Positions 1 through 11,247 of a DNA stretch of 64,000 bases are shown one piece after another (the first letter of the stretch is position 1; every line of letters begins with the position of its first letter). The stretch covers positions 1,240,001 to 1,304,000 of the forward strand of contig JAFEVB010000004.1 in NCBI GenBank assembly GCA_032629725.1. Direction: 5' to 3'. The translations under genes and the position numbers were made by a program. Origin of the DNA: Gremmenia infestans (lineage: Eukaryota; Ascomycota; Leotiomycetes; Helotiales; Hamatocanthoscyphaceae). The notes under the pieces were generated by a model. The model did no database searches, was not told the DNA's origin, and saw only the letters and a program-made list of their open reading frames with translations.

Positions 1-1957
1 CTGGAGAGTTGATGTCAGAACAGTCCCAGATGAACTTCTTTCTAGCTCCTCTCGCATGCCATAAGGAGTAGAAGAATGATAAACTAAAACCTCGGCGGGA
101 TTTATGTTTCCGTGGCTTTTTTAACAGTTGCTGTCAAGAATACCGTTCGTTCATTCATTTGTTCGTTCGTAATCTTACGTTCATGCATTCACTTATACAT
201 AGGCTGGCGTATGAGAACCAAAATGCAATTTCGTAGGAGCCAGACCAGGACCAATGCAGGAAATAAAATACCACACATATAACGTGCTCATCTCACAGCT
301 GGCGACATAAATGCATGATTGTTGTAAGTTTTCATGTTAAGGAGGATGACCTGATAGAAACTGGTGGGAGTTATATAGTTGCAGAACAACGAAGAATCAC
401 TCAACCCCTCCCGCCTCCCGCCTCCCGCCTCCCCCGCACTACCTGATTCGTCGTATAGTAGTCGAAAACCCTCAAACTTCAACTACCAGCCAGCAAATAT
501 GCTCCCTCGTCCTCTTAACCCGACTCTCCAATCTCCCATCTATAAAAGAAATGTCCTTCACTCAATATCAAACCTTAGGATTCATATCATTCCCTCGTCC
601 GGTCTTACTGCCTTACCTGTCTCAAACTCTCCACCCCATCTATCCTAACCTACCCCCATAAAACCATCAATAGAAACTTCCAACCCATTTCAAACTCTCC
701 TCGGTTTGTGAAACATAAACGAACGAACGAACGAAATCAACGACAAAAAAAAACATTTCTTGACAGCCATCTATCTATCATCCCAACAAATAACCTCCCT
801 CTTCACTGCATATACACGCTACACCCCCAATCCATCCATCCATTCATCCTCCCATCATAAACCCCACCCATCACATCGCCCAGCACCACCATATACATCA
901 GAACCGCCCAAGAAAGACCTCAACTCCGTTATCGATTTCGAATTTAGATGTGCACAGTACAAGTGAAAACAGAAAAGAAATAAAAGCCCCTTTAATGAAT
1001 ACATACGAGCATTCCAGCAAGCGTATACACAAAATCCAAATCCAAGTCCACAGCACGCAAGATAGTATGCTATTTATTCTATTCTATTCCCCGCAATCAA
1101 AACCCCATCCTTACCCTACCCTTCACTATTACAGGCTTAAGTGTACTTGCTGTATAAAACACATCACTACCCTTAACGAACGTACACGTACTATCAACAG
1201 TGCTTCAAGCAATGCATTGTGCTAAAATGTTCGGCGCTTGCGGTGAGAGGTATACGGTTTTTAGATCTTAATTGTGTGCAGAATTCATTTGTTTACAGTT
1301 ACTTGAAGGGAACGGAAGGGAAGGGGGGATAAAGTTGTAGATATAGGTTATGGAGGTGGATAAATGAATGAATGAACAAATAAATGAACGGAACGAATGA
1401 CAGCAACAATATTCTAACAACATATGGATCAAAATCAAAACCCGAAAAAAAGAATACTCTAGAAGCAACATATCCATCCACCCAATCTCCTATAAGTACA
1501 TATCTAGCAATCTCCAATAAGTGTGGGCAAGATTTTCTTTGCTTGCTTTGTTGCGCTGCGAGGAGTGACGTCTTTCCCTCGGAGTTAATAAATAACGCTA
1601 CCTTGTCACCTCTCACTCGTACTCTCGGTCACTGAAACTGAACATATGCAAGATAAATATCTTGAATTCATTTCATGCTATAAACCATTTCAATTGCCAC
1701 TCCATGCAAGATAGGATAATACAAATGCCATGATGCCACAAACCGCAATGATCAAAATGAAAGCAAAAAGAAAAATAACAAAAGGGAAGGAAGCACATGT
1801 TAGTACATGATCATAACCTGCATTCTCTCCTCCACCACCTATACACATTCCTTCTCCACTAGACATCTCAACTCGATACGCTCGCTATGCACGCGCGATA
1901 ACTTTTCCCAGGTTCAATCCGATTTTGTTTGCTATGATCGCCCATTCGTCGCCCCTA
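1..1957. other. intergenic region, no gene recognised
   Basis: I see no convincing coding region in this 2-kb stretch downstream of glycogen synthase. Open frames are short and of low complexity, rich in Pro, Ser, Thr and His from C/T-rich DNA. Runs of a CGTT/AACG tetranucleotide occur in opposite orientation near 145-170 and 715-735. A TGAA/AATG-rich stretch lies near 1360-1400. It probably holds the 3' UTR of the gene to its right. Confidence 0.5.
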
Positions 1958-4277
1958 CTAGGAACTCCCATTCGTGATAAAGCCCTCGGCCGGACTTGTT
2001 GGACCCGTGGATTTCTTCGACCTCAACGTAAGTGGAAATGGATATTCCTCTGGGTCTTCCTCCTCACTAAAAATAATCAGATTAGAACTGTATCCTCACC
2101 TTTGAGACTTCAAACTTACGGCAACTTCCACGCAACATAATCCTCAGTACTCAAGCCCTCTCGTCCTTCTTGTAGACTAGCAAAATCACCAGGTGTCATC
2201 ATACCGCTGCGGTCGCGAGGTGATCCAGGGACGGAGAACGGACGTGAAATCTTCTGCTCGACGCCAGGGATGAAGTCATCTTCGTCTGCGCTGTCGAAAG
2301 ATGCCGGGTATGCTCTTCTGAGTGCGAGTTGACGGGCCTTGACATACTCCATACCCATGCGCTTCCAGTCGAGTAAATCGCTTAGGCGCTCGGTGCGGTT
2401 ACGTTGATTGATGCGTTGGCGACGTGATTTCCCCGCAAAGTCAAACATGAAGGATGTGAGTTGGTTGACGGAGTCATCGACACCTTTCATGCGACGGTCT
2501 ACGATGTAGATGCCATAGTCGGTGGAGTTCTCGATTAGCTCTTCCATGTAGCAGCCAAAGCCTGAGAGGTTAGTTGTGATGCTGGGAACGCCCATGACTG
2601 TGCATTCTGCTGGAGTGTATCCCCAGGGTTCGTAGTATGATGAGAAAACACCAAGATGAGTGCCCCTAACGAATTCATCATAATCCATTGGCAGAACTGG
2701 ATTGGCCGAGTTCAAGAACTCGGGGTGGAAGACAATCTTTACACGGTCTGAAGGATGGTTGAACAGCTGCACTCTCCGGATTTGGTTCAAGATTGGGTCC
2801 TCCGCATCATTTGCCATGTTGTGAGTAACAATAGGAGGAAGGCCATGCCTCTTCATAGCGAATAACCGTCGTCGAAGCAGAATTTTGTCTTGACTGGTAA
2901 TCAAGTCCTTCTCATCTGGCAAAGCGTCTCCCTCGTGCCACTTCAAAGCTCGCTCAAATATTCTCTTGCCAACTCCCTGCTCGATAATATCAACAGTGTC
3001 TCGTAGTGACTTGATCACAGCTTGTCCCTTTAGGGCCTCCACTGTCAATGATTGAGTCTGTGCTGGCATAATTATGAATGCGACAACCGTCATCTTAGAA
3101 CCGGCAGCCTTCAACCGGTGGTTCAACCGTGCCAGAGCTTCAATGAACATATCCACTCCCTTATTCCTGTATTCATAGCGACCGGCGGTGAAGAAGTAGA
3201 GGGTATTTTCGGGGTCGAAATCATTATGCCCATAGAAATGCCCTCTGACAAAGTCATGGATCTTCTCCTTGGCTTGCTGATGTAGGTTTTGGAATTCGTG
3301 CATAGCAGAGAATTTAGTAACGTTGAGACCATTGGGAAGCACGCCATCGGGCTTTCGCTTCAGAAGATGTTCGCTTTCATATGCCGTGATATGAGAGACG
3401 GTAGTAAAGACATCACAGGAATGTGTAGCTGCCCGCTCAATGCAGTACCGGTGGTAGATACCACGTTTTCCAGCCTCATGATCCACATCAAAGTATTGTA
3501 GGTTATTGTAGAAATCGACTGAACCGGCGCAGAGGTATCTCCCGAGGAGGGTAGCGTGGGTTGTGAAGATTGTGGTAACATCAATTCGGCGCTTTTTGCA
3601 GAGTGGGAGGGCTACACCAGATAACCATTCGTGGAAGTGAGCAATGACTGCTTTGTTTTTTTCATGGGCAACGAACTGTAAAATGTTAATCGCCGCTCTA
3701 AAAGAGATTTAAGCTTCTTACCTCTCCCAAGAACCATGCGACAAGGTAACCAAATACTACAGCTTCATTGGTCTCGTCGTCCCCGGGAGGAGATGGAATG
3801 CCAGCAGTATTCCATAAATCCGCCTTCCACTCGTCGAGAAATCTGTATGCGGTCTTTGTGTCAATCAAAATCACCCGGGGAGCTCCCTCGATCAACCAGC
3901 GTCCATATACAATGCCAATTCCCCGTTCTTCCATAGACTCGATGGTTGCGGCAAGTTGGGGGTTTGTCGGAGTAAGGGCTTCGACCTCAACAGCAGCCTG
4001 TACTGGTCAGTACATATCCTAAAAGCTTCCGGGCCTTGAAACTCACGGATTGCCGGTTGAGGGGCCCAATAAGAGTGTATCGGTCTCCATATTCTGCTGT
4101 GGTGACAGGAGCTTTGGACTTGATCACCGAGTAAATACCACCAACTTGGGTGTATTAGTATGTTCCACGGGCCGGGGTATTGCGCAACGTACCTCTGTTA
4201 GCAACTTCAGTGGCTATCTCAAAGAGATAGTGGTTCCGAATGTCCCTATGCTCGGCATGGCCATCGTGCTGTGCCAT
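1958..4277 (-). CDS. GSY1: glycogen synthase (glycogen [starch] synthase, GT3)
   Basis: Transfers glucose from UDP-glucose to the non-reducing ends of glycogen in the cytosol. I read five exons: 4277-4193, 4144-4047, 3997-3722, 3675-2120 and 2066-1958. The introns are 46-53 bp and the product is 707 aa, the usual fungal length. Exon 1 carries [15 protein letters not shown] and exon 2 continues [12 protein letters not shown], a hallmark of the GT3 N-terminus. Exon 3 holds [12 protein letters not shown]. The catalytic [14 protein letters not shown] block is near residues 498-511 and an Arg-rich allosteric cluster ([12 protein letters not shown]) near 569-580. SP and TP sites near the C-terminus fit phospho-regulation. 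The large exon has an in-frame stop right after its donor. Splicing to the small last exon (reading [14 protein letters not shown]) restores the family's acidic C-terminus. A consensus donor near 4580 suggests a 5' UTR intron. Identity is very secure. Confidence 0.96.
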
Positions 4278-5819
4278 GGTTGCGTAGTGGACTGCCGCTG
4301 CGACAGGTGTAGATGGTGTGATATGTGCAACTTCACGGGAAGGGAAGTTCGGTGCTGGGAAAACACTGGAATTGGCCAAGTGAAAAGCAGCAGCTGCGGA
4401 ATGGTTGCTTTTGAGGGAGGAGAAAAAGCTATATTCCGAAGATACCTGGTGGGTAGGTAGTGTTGGTTCCAGATGCGAACAGATGCTGGCAGTATTCGCG
4501 CTTTCCCCACGCTGGCCAGGCCAAGTCAGCGCGCGAGCCGGCGCTGGGGTGACAAGTGACAAATGACAGGCAAAACTTACAGTACAGGGAGGTCAATTGA
4601 GGAACACCAACAACGGGAATTGAGTCTGAAATTCCACGTCGATAATCTTGTGAAAATGAAGCTTTTCCTTATGAGGGGGGAAGAGGGGAGAGGGAAAGGG
4701 AAGGGAGAAAGGAAGGAAGGTAATAATAGTAACTAAGAAAGCGGTGGCAGGTTTGAAGCTGCAGCTGGAGCTCAACAGCAGATTGACTTTCTGAAGTCGG
4801 AGGGTTGATATTAGGTTAGTCTGTCCGCTAATGTCAAATGCTCCAGGTTTGCCTATTCGCTGAAGGGAGGCTGGGAGGCGTTGCGATGGCCTGCAATTAA
4901 AACCTATCCCTGTTCGGAATGACCTCATATGTTCGCACGCTGCAAGCACAATCTACCAGTACGAGGAGGTACTTCGTAGCAGCTGCGCAGCTTCACGCTA
5001 CTCGAGAATTCTTTGCGGGGTTGAGTGGTGGTCGGTCAAGTTGCATGAACCCTTTCCTCTATGCATTTGTATCATCCAATCAGGAGAGTGAGTTACAGAC
5101 AATTCTTCTCTCTCATTTGTCCCCAGTTTCCACCAACCCATCCCATCCATCCACCTCCAGATCCCACTTTCCCCCCTCCCCCCCTTTCCACTTTTAATCC
5201 TGCGCATGTGAACGTCCCTTCCGCGTGAGATCAGCGAGAGAAATATCACCTGATCCACTCCAAAGGCGGGGCTCCAATCTCCTCATGCCAAATGATGCCA
5301 TCGTCAACTTCCTTTCAAGCAAGCCAAGGCCAGGCAAGGCAAAGCTCACCACAAAGCAGAACCGTAGCGTGGTTGCGGCAAAGTCTGGCCGCGCCCACCC
5401 CACCATAGGAACGGCATCGCCGTCGAGTCGAGACGACGAAGCTTTCACACTTTTATTCTTATCCTATATTGTATTATGAATGGACAACCAGGTGCATAAA
5501 AGATCTTTTGATACAATGCAACTCAGAAGAAAACTGCACCAACTGTTGGATGCATCTGCCCGGGAGAGGTCAATAACCACCAGAAATGGGTATCGCCAAA
5601 ACCCAAAGACGTTTCCTCCACAGCCTGACTCAACCTGACCTTTACTACTTCCTCCTACGGAGCAATTTCATACGTCTGGGAGAAGCCCACCTTCTCGCAA
5701 ACGCCTCAGCCTCCGAACAAGTTACCTAGCTATAACACCGAGCCTGGCTACTGCACTGCAGTACTTCAGATACCCCGATCAGTAGCGAAGGCTTTGGGCA
5801 GATGCTGTGTGTAACAACC
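4278..5819. other. 5' region of glycogen synthase; no other gene seen
   Basis: Upstream flank of the glycogen synthase gene. On the minus strand a GTAAGT donor near 4580 and possible acceptors near 4310 suggest a leader intron of about 270 bp. Purine-rich GGAAGG tracts lie at 4675-4720. Small ORFs are low-complexity and I recognise none of them. Confidence 0.4.
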
Positions 5820-6358
5820 AAGAAGACGACAAAAAGGGACATCAAGTCGCGTTCATGGGCGGTGTATATGGGACTGCTTTGCATATGCTCTGTTACCAAG
5901 GCCTCAGATCTTTGACCGCAGACTCTTCAAATATGCATCAGAGATACCTGGAATTCCAAAATTTCGCTTCGTTGAAAACCAAAGCGGATAGTGGAGAAAG
6001 ACAAATGATGCACCCGATGAAGAAGAACTGAATGCTGAAACCTATCTTGATATTTTGACCCTGACTTTCTCCACCGACGTATTCTTCGCCACGAGCTTAG
6101 AATATATTGGCATTGGACCAAAAGATATGGAAGCTGGCGATCAAGTAGTTACATTTGACGGAGAAAACATAGTATTCGTGCTTCAGCGAGTCGAACGGTA
6201 TACCGCACATTCAGTCAGCCTCATTTGAAGACCTAAAAATTTCTGACATCCGAGAGAGATGCGAGTTGATTGAGGATTGCTATCTTCATGGCTTTATGGA
6301 CAATGAGGTCGAAGAATCTGAATATGGAGACAGGAGAAAAATGTTCTTCATTCAGTAA
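5820..6358 (+). pseudogene. relic of a HET-domain (heterokaryon incompatibility) protein, C-terminal part
   Basis: Translation across frames recovers the typical tail of fungal HET proteins. There is an FFATSLEYIGIGPKDMEAGD segment (family pattern FxTxxGYxGLGPxxxxxGD) and, after a frame change near 6210, CELIEDCYLHGFMDNEV (family pattern LVGxxYVHGIMDGEA). A stop at 5989-5991 interrupts the first frame. No HET domain with its N-terminal motifs is visible upstream. HET proteins trigger cell death after fusion of incompatible hyphae. This copy is too broken to act. Similarity is judged from memory of the family pattern. Confidence 0.7.
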
Positions 6359-6814
6359 TCGAAAGCACTGTATAGCAACGGATTCGTACTCTTACAGTTC
6401 TTCGAATGACACCAGAGGTACCAACCAAAAAGGAGAACGATCCACGTCTTCGATCAATTCTCGGCCTGGAGGTATTATACATGTTAAGATGACGAGACAT
6501 GCGGTACAATACCGTGCGGCGCTAAGGAGTGCTTGAAGCACCTCCTAGGAATCCCTTTCCTCTATAACTCCCTTCCTTAGTAAGATGCTTCAGAGGTCAA
6601 AATTAATTTCAAATCACAAGTGTCGAGTTTAGCAAATTTCACAATGTTCCATTGAGTTTCATAGTTTCCGTAATAGGTAGGTATTTTATTATTGATAAGG
6701 ATAGAAATCAAGCTTACCTCCTTTGTCCTGAGGACTCTTTTTTGTTTGTTATCTGTGGCATCTCATCACCAAGGCTACCATTTCGAGGATATAGAACGAA
6801 AGAGAGACAAATAA
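6359..6814. other. intergenic region, nothing recognised
   Basis: Sequence between the HET relic and the 3' end of the next minus-strand gene. No gene, repeat or RNA seen. Confidence 0.4.
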
Positions 6815-8098
6815 TCACGGGCTGGGAGCACGAAGCTGATCTTTGATCGTCGCGAAAAGTTCGCTCCGAGAGTGATAGACTTCCTCGAATTGCGACGCAA
6901 AATCGAGAGCATCCGTCATGACAACATCCTCGGGCTCCTCATCTTCCTCCGTCTCCATCCCTTCAATCCCTTCAAACCCAGGATTTGCAGCCCCCCGAAC
7001 TCTCACACACGGCTCGCACGAACACCATATAGTAGCGTCATGCGGCTCCTGATTACCTCCTGCCCGGTACATTCGACACCATTGACAAAAGCACAGGTCC
7101 CAAGGCCGGTGGGGATCGAGGTCCGTGATGGTTCCTGGGGCGATGCGTAGATCGTCGTTGTCTTCGAGTGTGAAGCCGGGCTCGCGGATAAGGCCCTCGA
7201 CGTCCAACTCCTCGAACACCGGGATGTAGGGAATGGGGTCGAGGAAGAGGTTTCCTCCTACGTACCAGCATTCCGATGCGTCTGTTACGGCTGGGGATGC
7301 TGGGGGTGCTAGGGGTTGGTCTGAGTAGTCTGAGCCGGAATCGCTGTCATCCATTGTGAATACCCACTTGGAGTTCGATTGGTTCGCAATTCCGTCTCCA
7401 TTACCACTCTTACCGTCGTCGATTGTAGGAAATATCAAGTTGGAGTTTGAGTCGTCGACTTCGCTTTCTCCAATGTGGGACTGTGAGTTCGTTGGGTTGT
7501 CAGCGGCTTCGTCTCCACACTCAACGTCAACGAGTCTAAGGGCAAGATTGATTAAGCGCTCTTCTTCGCGGTCTTCGTCTCCATTCTCACTCTCACTATC
7601 ATCCATCGTGAATACCCATGTCTGCCACCAATCAAGGTCTGCATGTTGAGGTTTCCAGTCATGGTTCGGAACAGGGCAGAAGATTGGAGACTCCTCTCCT
7701 CTGTCGATCGACATCGACGAGCCGACAACCATACAAGCTGGCTCTGGCTCTGACACTGGCTCTGGATCTAGATCGCACCACGGCCGGTAGACAACAATCC
7801 CGACGCCAGGAAGCAAGACATCAGTGTCTTCTCTGTAACCGGGTTTTTGTTCCTCTACCGCGAATCGCGGCCGTTGAAACATTATCCCCACGCTAGGAAG
7901 GAAGAATGCGTTGTCCAGATCTTCAGACATGGACCCATTGTCTAGATTTTCGTCACTGGGCTTCTGTGTCTCTGGAGCGGACCAACAATAATTGTTTTCC
8001 CACCCATTCTCATCGTCGGCGTTATATTCGGAGTCGATTACCGGCTCGATGCTCTCAATGTGCTCGCTAGTGCATGCCCACACGTTTTCGAAATCCAT
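6815..8098 (-). CDS. acidic hypothetical protein with two copies of a WVFTMDDS motif
   Basis: Single-exon frame of 427 aa starting MDFENVWACTSEHIES. I do not recognise the family. The protein is very acidic, with long Asp/Glu/Ser runs and few Lys. The heptad WVFTMDDSESENG recurs later as KWVFTMDDSDSGSD, and two sections share LPGVGIVVYRP / LPSVGIMFQRP, so the central part seems built from internal repeats. Near the C-terminus is a Cys-rich patch (CFCQWCRMYRAGG ... IWCSCEPCVRVRG) that could bind metal. No signal peptide or membrane segment is visible. The length of the open frame in one piece and the clean start support a real gene. Function unknown. Confidence 0.65.
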   Translation of the reverse strand: MDFENVWACTSEHIESIEPVIDSEYNADDENGWENNYCWSAPETQKPSDENLDNGSMSEDLDNAFFLPSVGIMFQRPRFAVEEQKPGYREDTDVLLPGVGIVVYRPWCDLDPEPVSEPEPACMVVGSSMSIDRGEESPIFCPVPNHDWKPQHADLDWWQTWVFTMDDSESENGDEDREEERLINLALRLVDVECGDEAADNPTNSQSHIGESEVDDSNSNLIFPTIDDGKSGNGDGIANQSNSKWVFTMDDSDSGSDYSDQPLAPPASPAVTDASECWYVGGNLFLDPIPYIPVFEELDVEGLIREPGFTLEDNDDLRIAPGTITDLDPHRPWDLCFCQWCRMYRAGGNQEPHDATIWCSCEPCVRVRGAANPGFEGIEGMETEEDEEPEDVVMTDALDFASQFEEVYHSRSELFATIKDQLRAPSP

Positions 8099-9187
8099 TT
8101 TATTTGGAAGGGTCTGGAAGTTCTATATACGTACCTTTAATGGAAAGTATGAGTCGGGTAGATTCACGTTTATTGGATGTGTTTGAGTGATGGACGATGA
8201 AGATGAAGATGATGAGATGAGATGAGATGAGATGAGAGCCTGCAGTTCGGGTTCCAGGGGAAACTCTTGTAGGCCTGGCCAGAGGCTGTTTGAGCTGACC
8301 CACATCCTGAACAGATTTTGCGTGTGAGGGATAGCGGGCGAGTGGGATGGTGAGTACAATGGTATTGTTCATTGATAAAGAATTTGTACTGTATAGGCTT
8401 GTTTCGATTTGGGGGATTTTCTTTGTTGGGTGAAGTTATCAGCCACTAAGAGGGGGTTCTTTGACTTCTATATTTCATTGGCTTTTTGTGCAGTCTCTCC
8501 TTTGATCATTGTCAACCAAGATATTCCTGGAATTTTCGAGTGTGATGATTCCTAGAGACACGGTCGCTACAGTTCCATCACTACTATCTATACTATGATC
8601 GATCACCAGAACACTCCAGATGTAAGCTCCAAACCTCCCAGATTTCTCGGAACGAACGGAACGTTCAATCTCCCGCAAGTCTAGACAAGCTTCGGGTGTC
8701 TGTCAGGGTCAAGAAATTTCTATTTTTGCAGTAAAGTACAAGGAGTTCCTTGTTCTTCTACTCCATCATCAATCGTGTCTCACTTCCAAACGAACTCATC
8801 ACGTCTCCTGCTCAACACCAACCTATATCTTCGCAGGAATCGAATTCCTTCTTGCTTATAATACGGAGTGTTTTTTTTTGGATATGGTCTGGTAGCGAGG
8901 CTTTTTTGCAACATAATACGCTTTCTGTGCCAAGGAGGGATTCTTCTTGATGGTCGGAGACTATGGGACTAACTATTGAGATAAATCGGGCGCTTGAGAA
9001 GTCTCGGCTTCTTCGAAACAGAGACCTAGTTACTCGCAGGACGTCTATACATATCTCTTTTCCGCCTTGAATCCCTTCTCCTTCTACTAACATAACATAA
9101 CATAACTCCATCACACTACCTACCATCAATCAATCAACCCAACCCAACCATCCAAGCCAGCTACCCCCACCCATTTAACCACAATCA
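8099..9187. other. intergenic region with a pentanucleotide repeat
   Basis: Holds the upstream flank of the acidic protein gene and, to the right, the leader of the first zinc-knuckle gene. A GATGA/GAGAT pentanucleotide runs at about 8205-8237. No coding region recognised. Confidence 0.4.
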
Positions 9188-9484
9188 ATGCCCACCCCCA
9201 AAGTCCATCCCCTTCCCCTCCCCTCTCCTACCTATCTCCAAAAACGCCCACTTCACATCACATCACATCCGATAAACTAACTCTTCAACTGCCTTTAGAC
9301 AAAAACGCAAACACAAACGCAAACGCAAACGCAAATGCAGACACAGCCGAAGCCGAAGATGAAGTTAGACTCACCCTGCAGATTCTGTGGAAGCTCCAAC
9401 CCACACCGAAGTACGAACTGCGATGTCAGGTGTCCGGCTTGTGGGGCGTATCATCGGCCTGGTGATTGTCGGCAGCCGGGATAG
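9188..9484 (+). CDS. small zinc-knuckle protein (66 aa)
   Basis: Two exons, 9188-9202 and 9299-9484. The 96-bp intron has a textbook branch site (ACTAAC) just before its CTTTAG acceptor, and the only GT in the candidate upstream exon serves as donor, keeping frame. After a QT-rich stretch (KTQTQTQTQTQ, from an AAACGC hexamer repeat) come two compact zinc knuckles: CRFCGSSNPHRSTNC (CX2CX5HX4C) and CPACGAYHRPGDC (CX2CX3HX4C). The protein ends four residues later. CCHC knuckles usually bind single-stranded RNA or DNA, so a nucleic-acid role is likely but unproven. It is the first of three same-strand knuckle genes. The start exon is only five codons, so the N-terminus is less sure than the rest. 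Confidence 0.65.
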
Positions 9485-10432
9485 GGGGAAGGGAAAGGGA
9501 GAGCGGGAAAGGTTTGAATATTGGTTTTGTGGATTATGCATGTAATCGAGCGATTGTTTTTAAGGGATTCTCTATACTGCGATGATTATTGAAGAACTAC
9601 TCGTACTGTACGAGTAGAGGTAGTTGGTATTGAGATCTTAGAGATGGATGTTTTGCGGAGTATGTATGCTCCAAGGAGATACGGAACGTGAGTTTGCCTT
9701 GCCTTGTTGCTTGATCGGTCATGCTAGGCTTGTAAATCCGATGTGCTTTTACTAACAATGAGCCGTCTCTTGGGGATTGGTAGTTGGTCTTTCTTTCTTA
9801 GCTATAAGTTTAATCTGAAATGGTACTTTGGTTCGTTGTATGTTGTTGAGTTGCTAACGTTGTATTTGTATTGAGAATATGAAGTGTCGTTGAGATTACG
9901 ATAAGTGGGAACTATAGAGGGAAGCTGATGGCTAGGTATGATCGCATTGTTTGACATTTGCTCCACATCCATATCCACTTCCACCTCTGTCTCCAAAGTC
10001 CAAACCCTCGTTCGTGCCTTTAGACAAAGAGTTCTCTGACGTCCTTTTCGTCTGTGCTGGCTTTCCATTCGCGGGCTCCAAACAAAGGGGAGTACTAAGC
10101 CCTCGGAACCTCACACTCAGACTCAATCTAAGCACCAAACCCTAGCATATCTACCATATTCCCAGTCCTATGCTCTACGTGGTGGTCGCCAGACGAACAT
10201 AACTCACCACTTACTCAGTTGGATCATCTACTGTTTAGGTATGTCTAGCGTAGGACAGTGTCTTCCAGACCCAGCACGCACTTCTAGTTCTCGGTACTGG
10301 AAGTCCGCGGGATGCTTGCTCATGTTTATATAAGTCCTCTGATGACTCGGATCTGTCGAATATCATAAACCATTACATTCATCTACCAAAGCCTACAATA
10401 CAACTCAACAGACAAACTTGGCCAATAGTACG
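9485..10432. other. intergenic region between zinc-knuckle genes
   Basis: No gene recognised. Minus-strand open frames near 9800-10140 have no family features. The right end is the promoter and leader of the next gene. Confidence 0.4.
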
Positions 10433-10768
10433 ATGACGGACAAGAACGGTGAAAGTGGTGGTGATAAGGTGGGCGAGGTCCCAAATGACGTCCAAAATTT
10501 GAATCTCACAAAAGCTACACCACAGAAACGGAAGAAGGGGAGCGGCAACATAGTCAGTATGCACTTCTAAGAATGACCACTAGAATGGAAATACTGAAAT
10601 GAAACTTAGAAGCGGGTTGTATGCGCGCGCACCAGGCCTTGCATGCACTGCGATGGAGACCACTGGAATTCGGACTGGCCCGCGCGTGGAAACAAGCCTG
10701 GCATGGTGACAAGACTTTGCAAAGCCTGCGGAGAGTGGCATTGGGATGGATACTGCACTGACGAATAA
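10433..10768 (+). CDS. small zinc-knuckle protein (92 aa)
   Basis: Two exons, 10433-10552 and 10610-10768, joined across a 57-bp intron (GTCAGT...CTTAG) in phase 0. The first exon gives a charged leader ending in QKRKKGSGNI. The second gives a degenerate knuckle, CMHCDGDHWNSDW, where the last Cys is Trp, then an intact one, CKACGEWHWDGYC (CX2CX3HX4C). The order and spacing match the 66-aa protein 0.9 kb upstream and the short knuckles of the 392-aa protein downstream, so these are probably local paralogs. It is likely nuclear or cytosolic, as no signal peptide is seen. Function unknown beyond probable nucleic-acid or zinc binding. Confidence 0.7.
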
Positions 10769-11247
10769 CATTTCCTTTGCCTAGTAGTGGTCCACCGACG
10801 TGGCGTGAGATGATCTCCCACGAGCGGAGGACAAAGACATCGGCTTCATTCCACTTCTGGATATTCACGTCATAAGATCAAGCATCCTGACTTGATCGGG
10901 CAACTTGAAAGACGCAGGCGTTACATCACAAAGTCTATTGTAGCCTTTACAAAGGCGGATTGTTGAACACGATACTTGTTTCTTTCAAGTCTTTATCCTC
11001 ATCAAAGCCATTCAATATGGACCATTCAAGAAACTGCAAGGCTTCTTTCAACATCTTGCTCTTAATAATTGGAAGAATTCTCTTTCTTCCCCCGTTTATA
11101 TAAGATTTTTGTTCTCCCGCAAGTTTTCGTTACAGTATTTCAGATCTCAATAAACTTTCCACTTCCGATTCTTTGATCGAATACTTCCAATTATACTTTC
11201 ACTTATTATTTATATTTATACATCACTTTCACTAAACCAAACTTGAG
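10769..11247. promoter_or_regulatory. promoter and leader of the large zinc-knuckle gene
   Basis: A TATATAAG-like box (about 11097-11104) lies about 150 bp before the ATG and is followed by a C/T- and A-rich leader ending CCAAACTTGAG just before the start codon. No coding sequence seen. Confidence 0.4.

Noticed and set aside
1905..1925. GGTTCAATCC, a tRNA B-box-like sequence
   Set aside because: The flanking bases do not pair as a T-stem and no anticodon arm or acceptor stem can be drawn around it.
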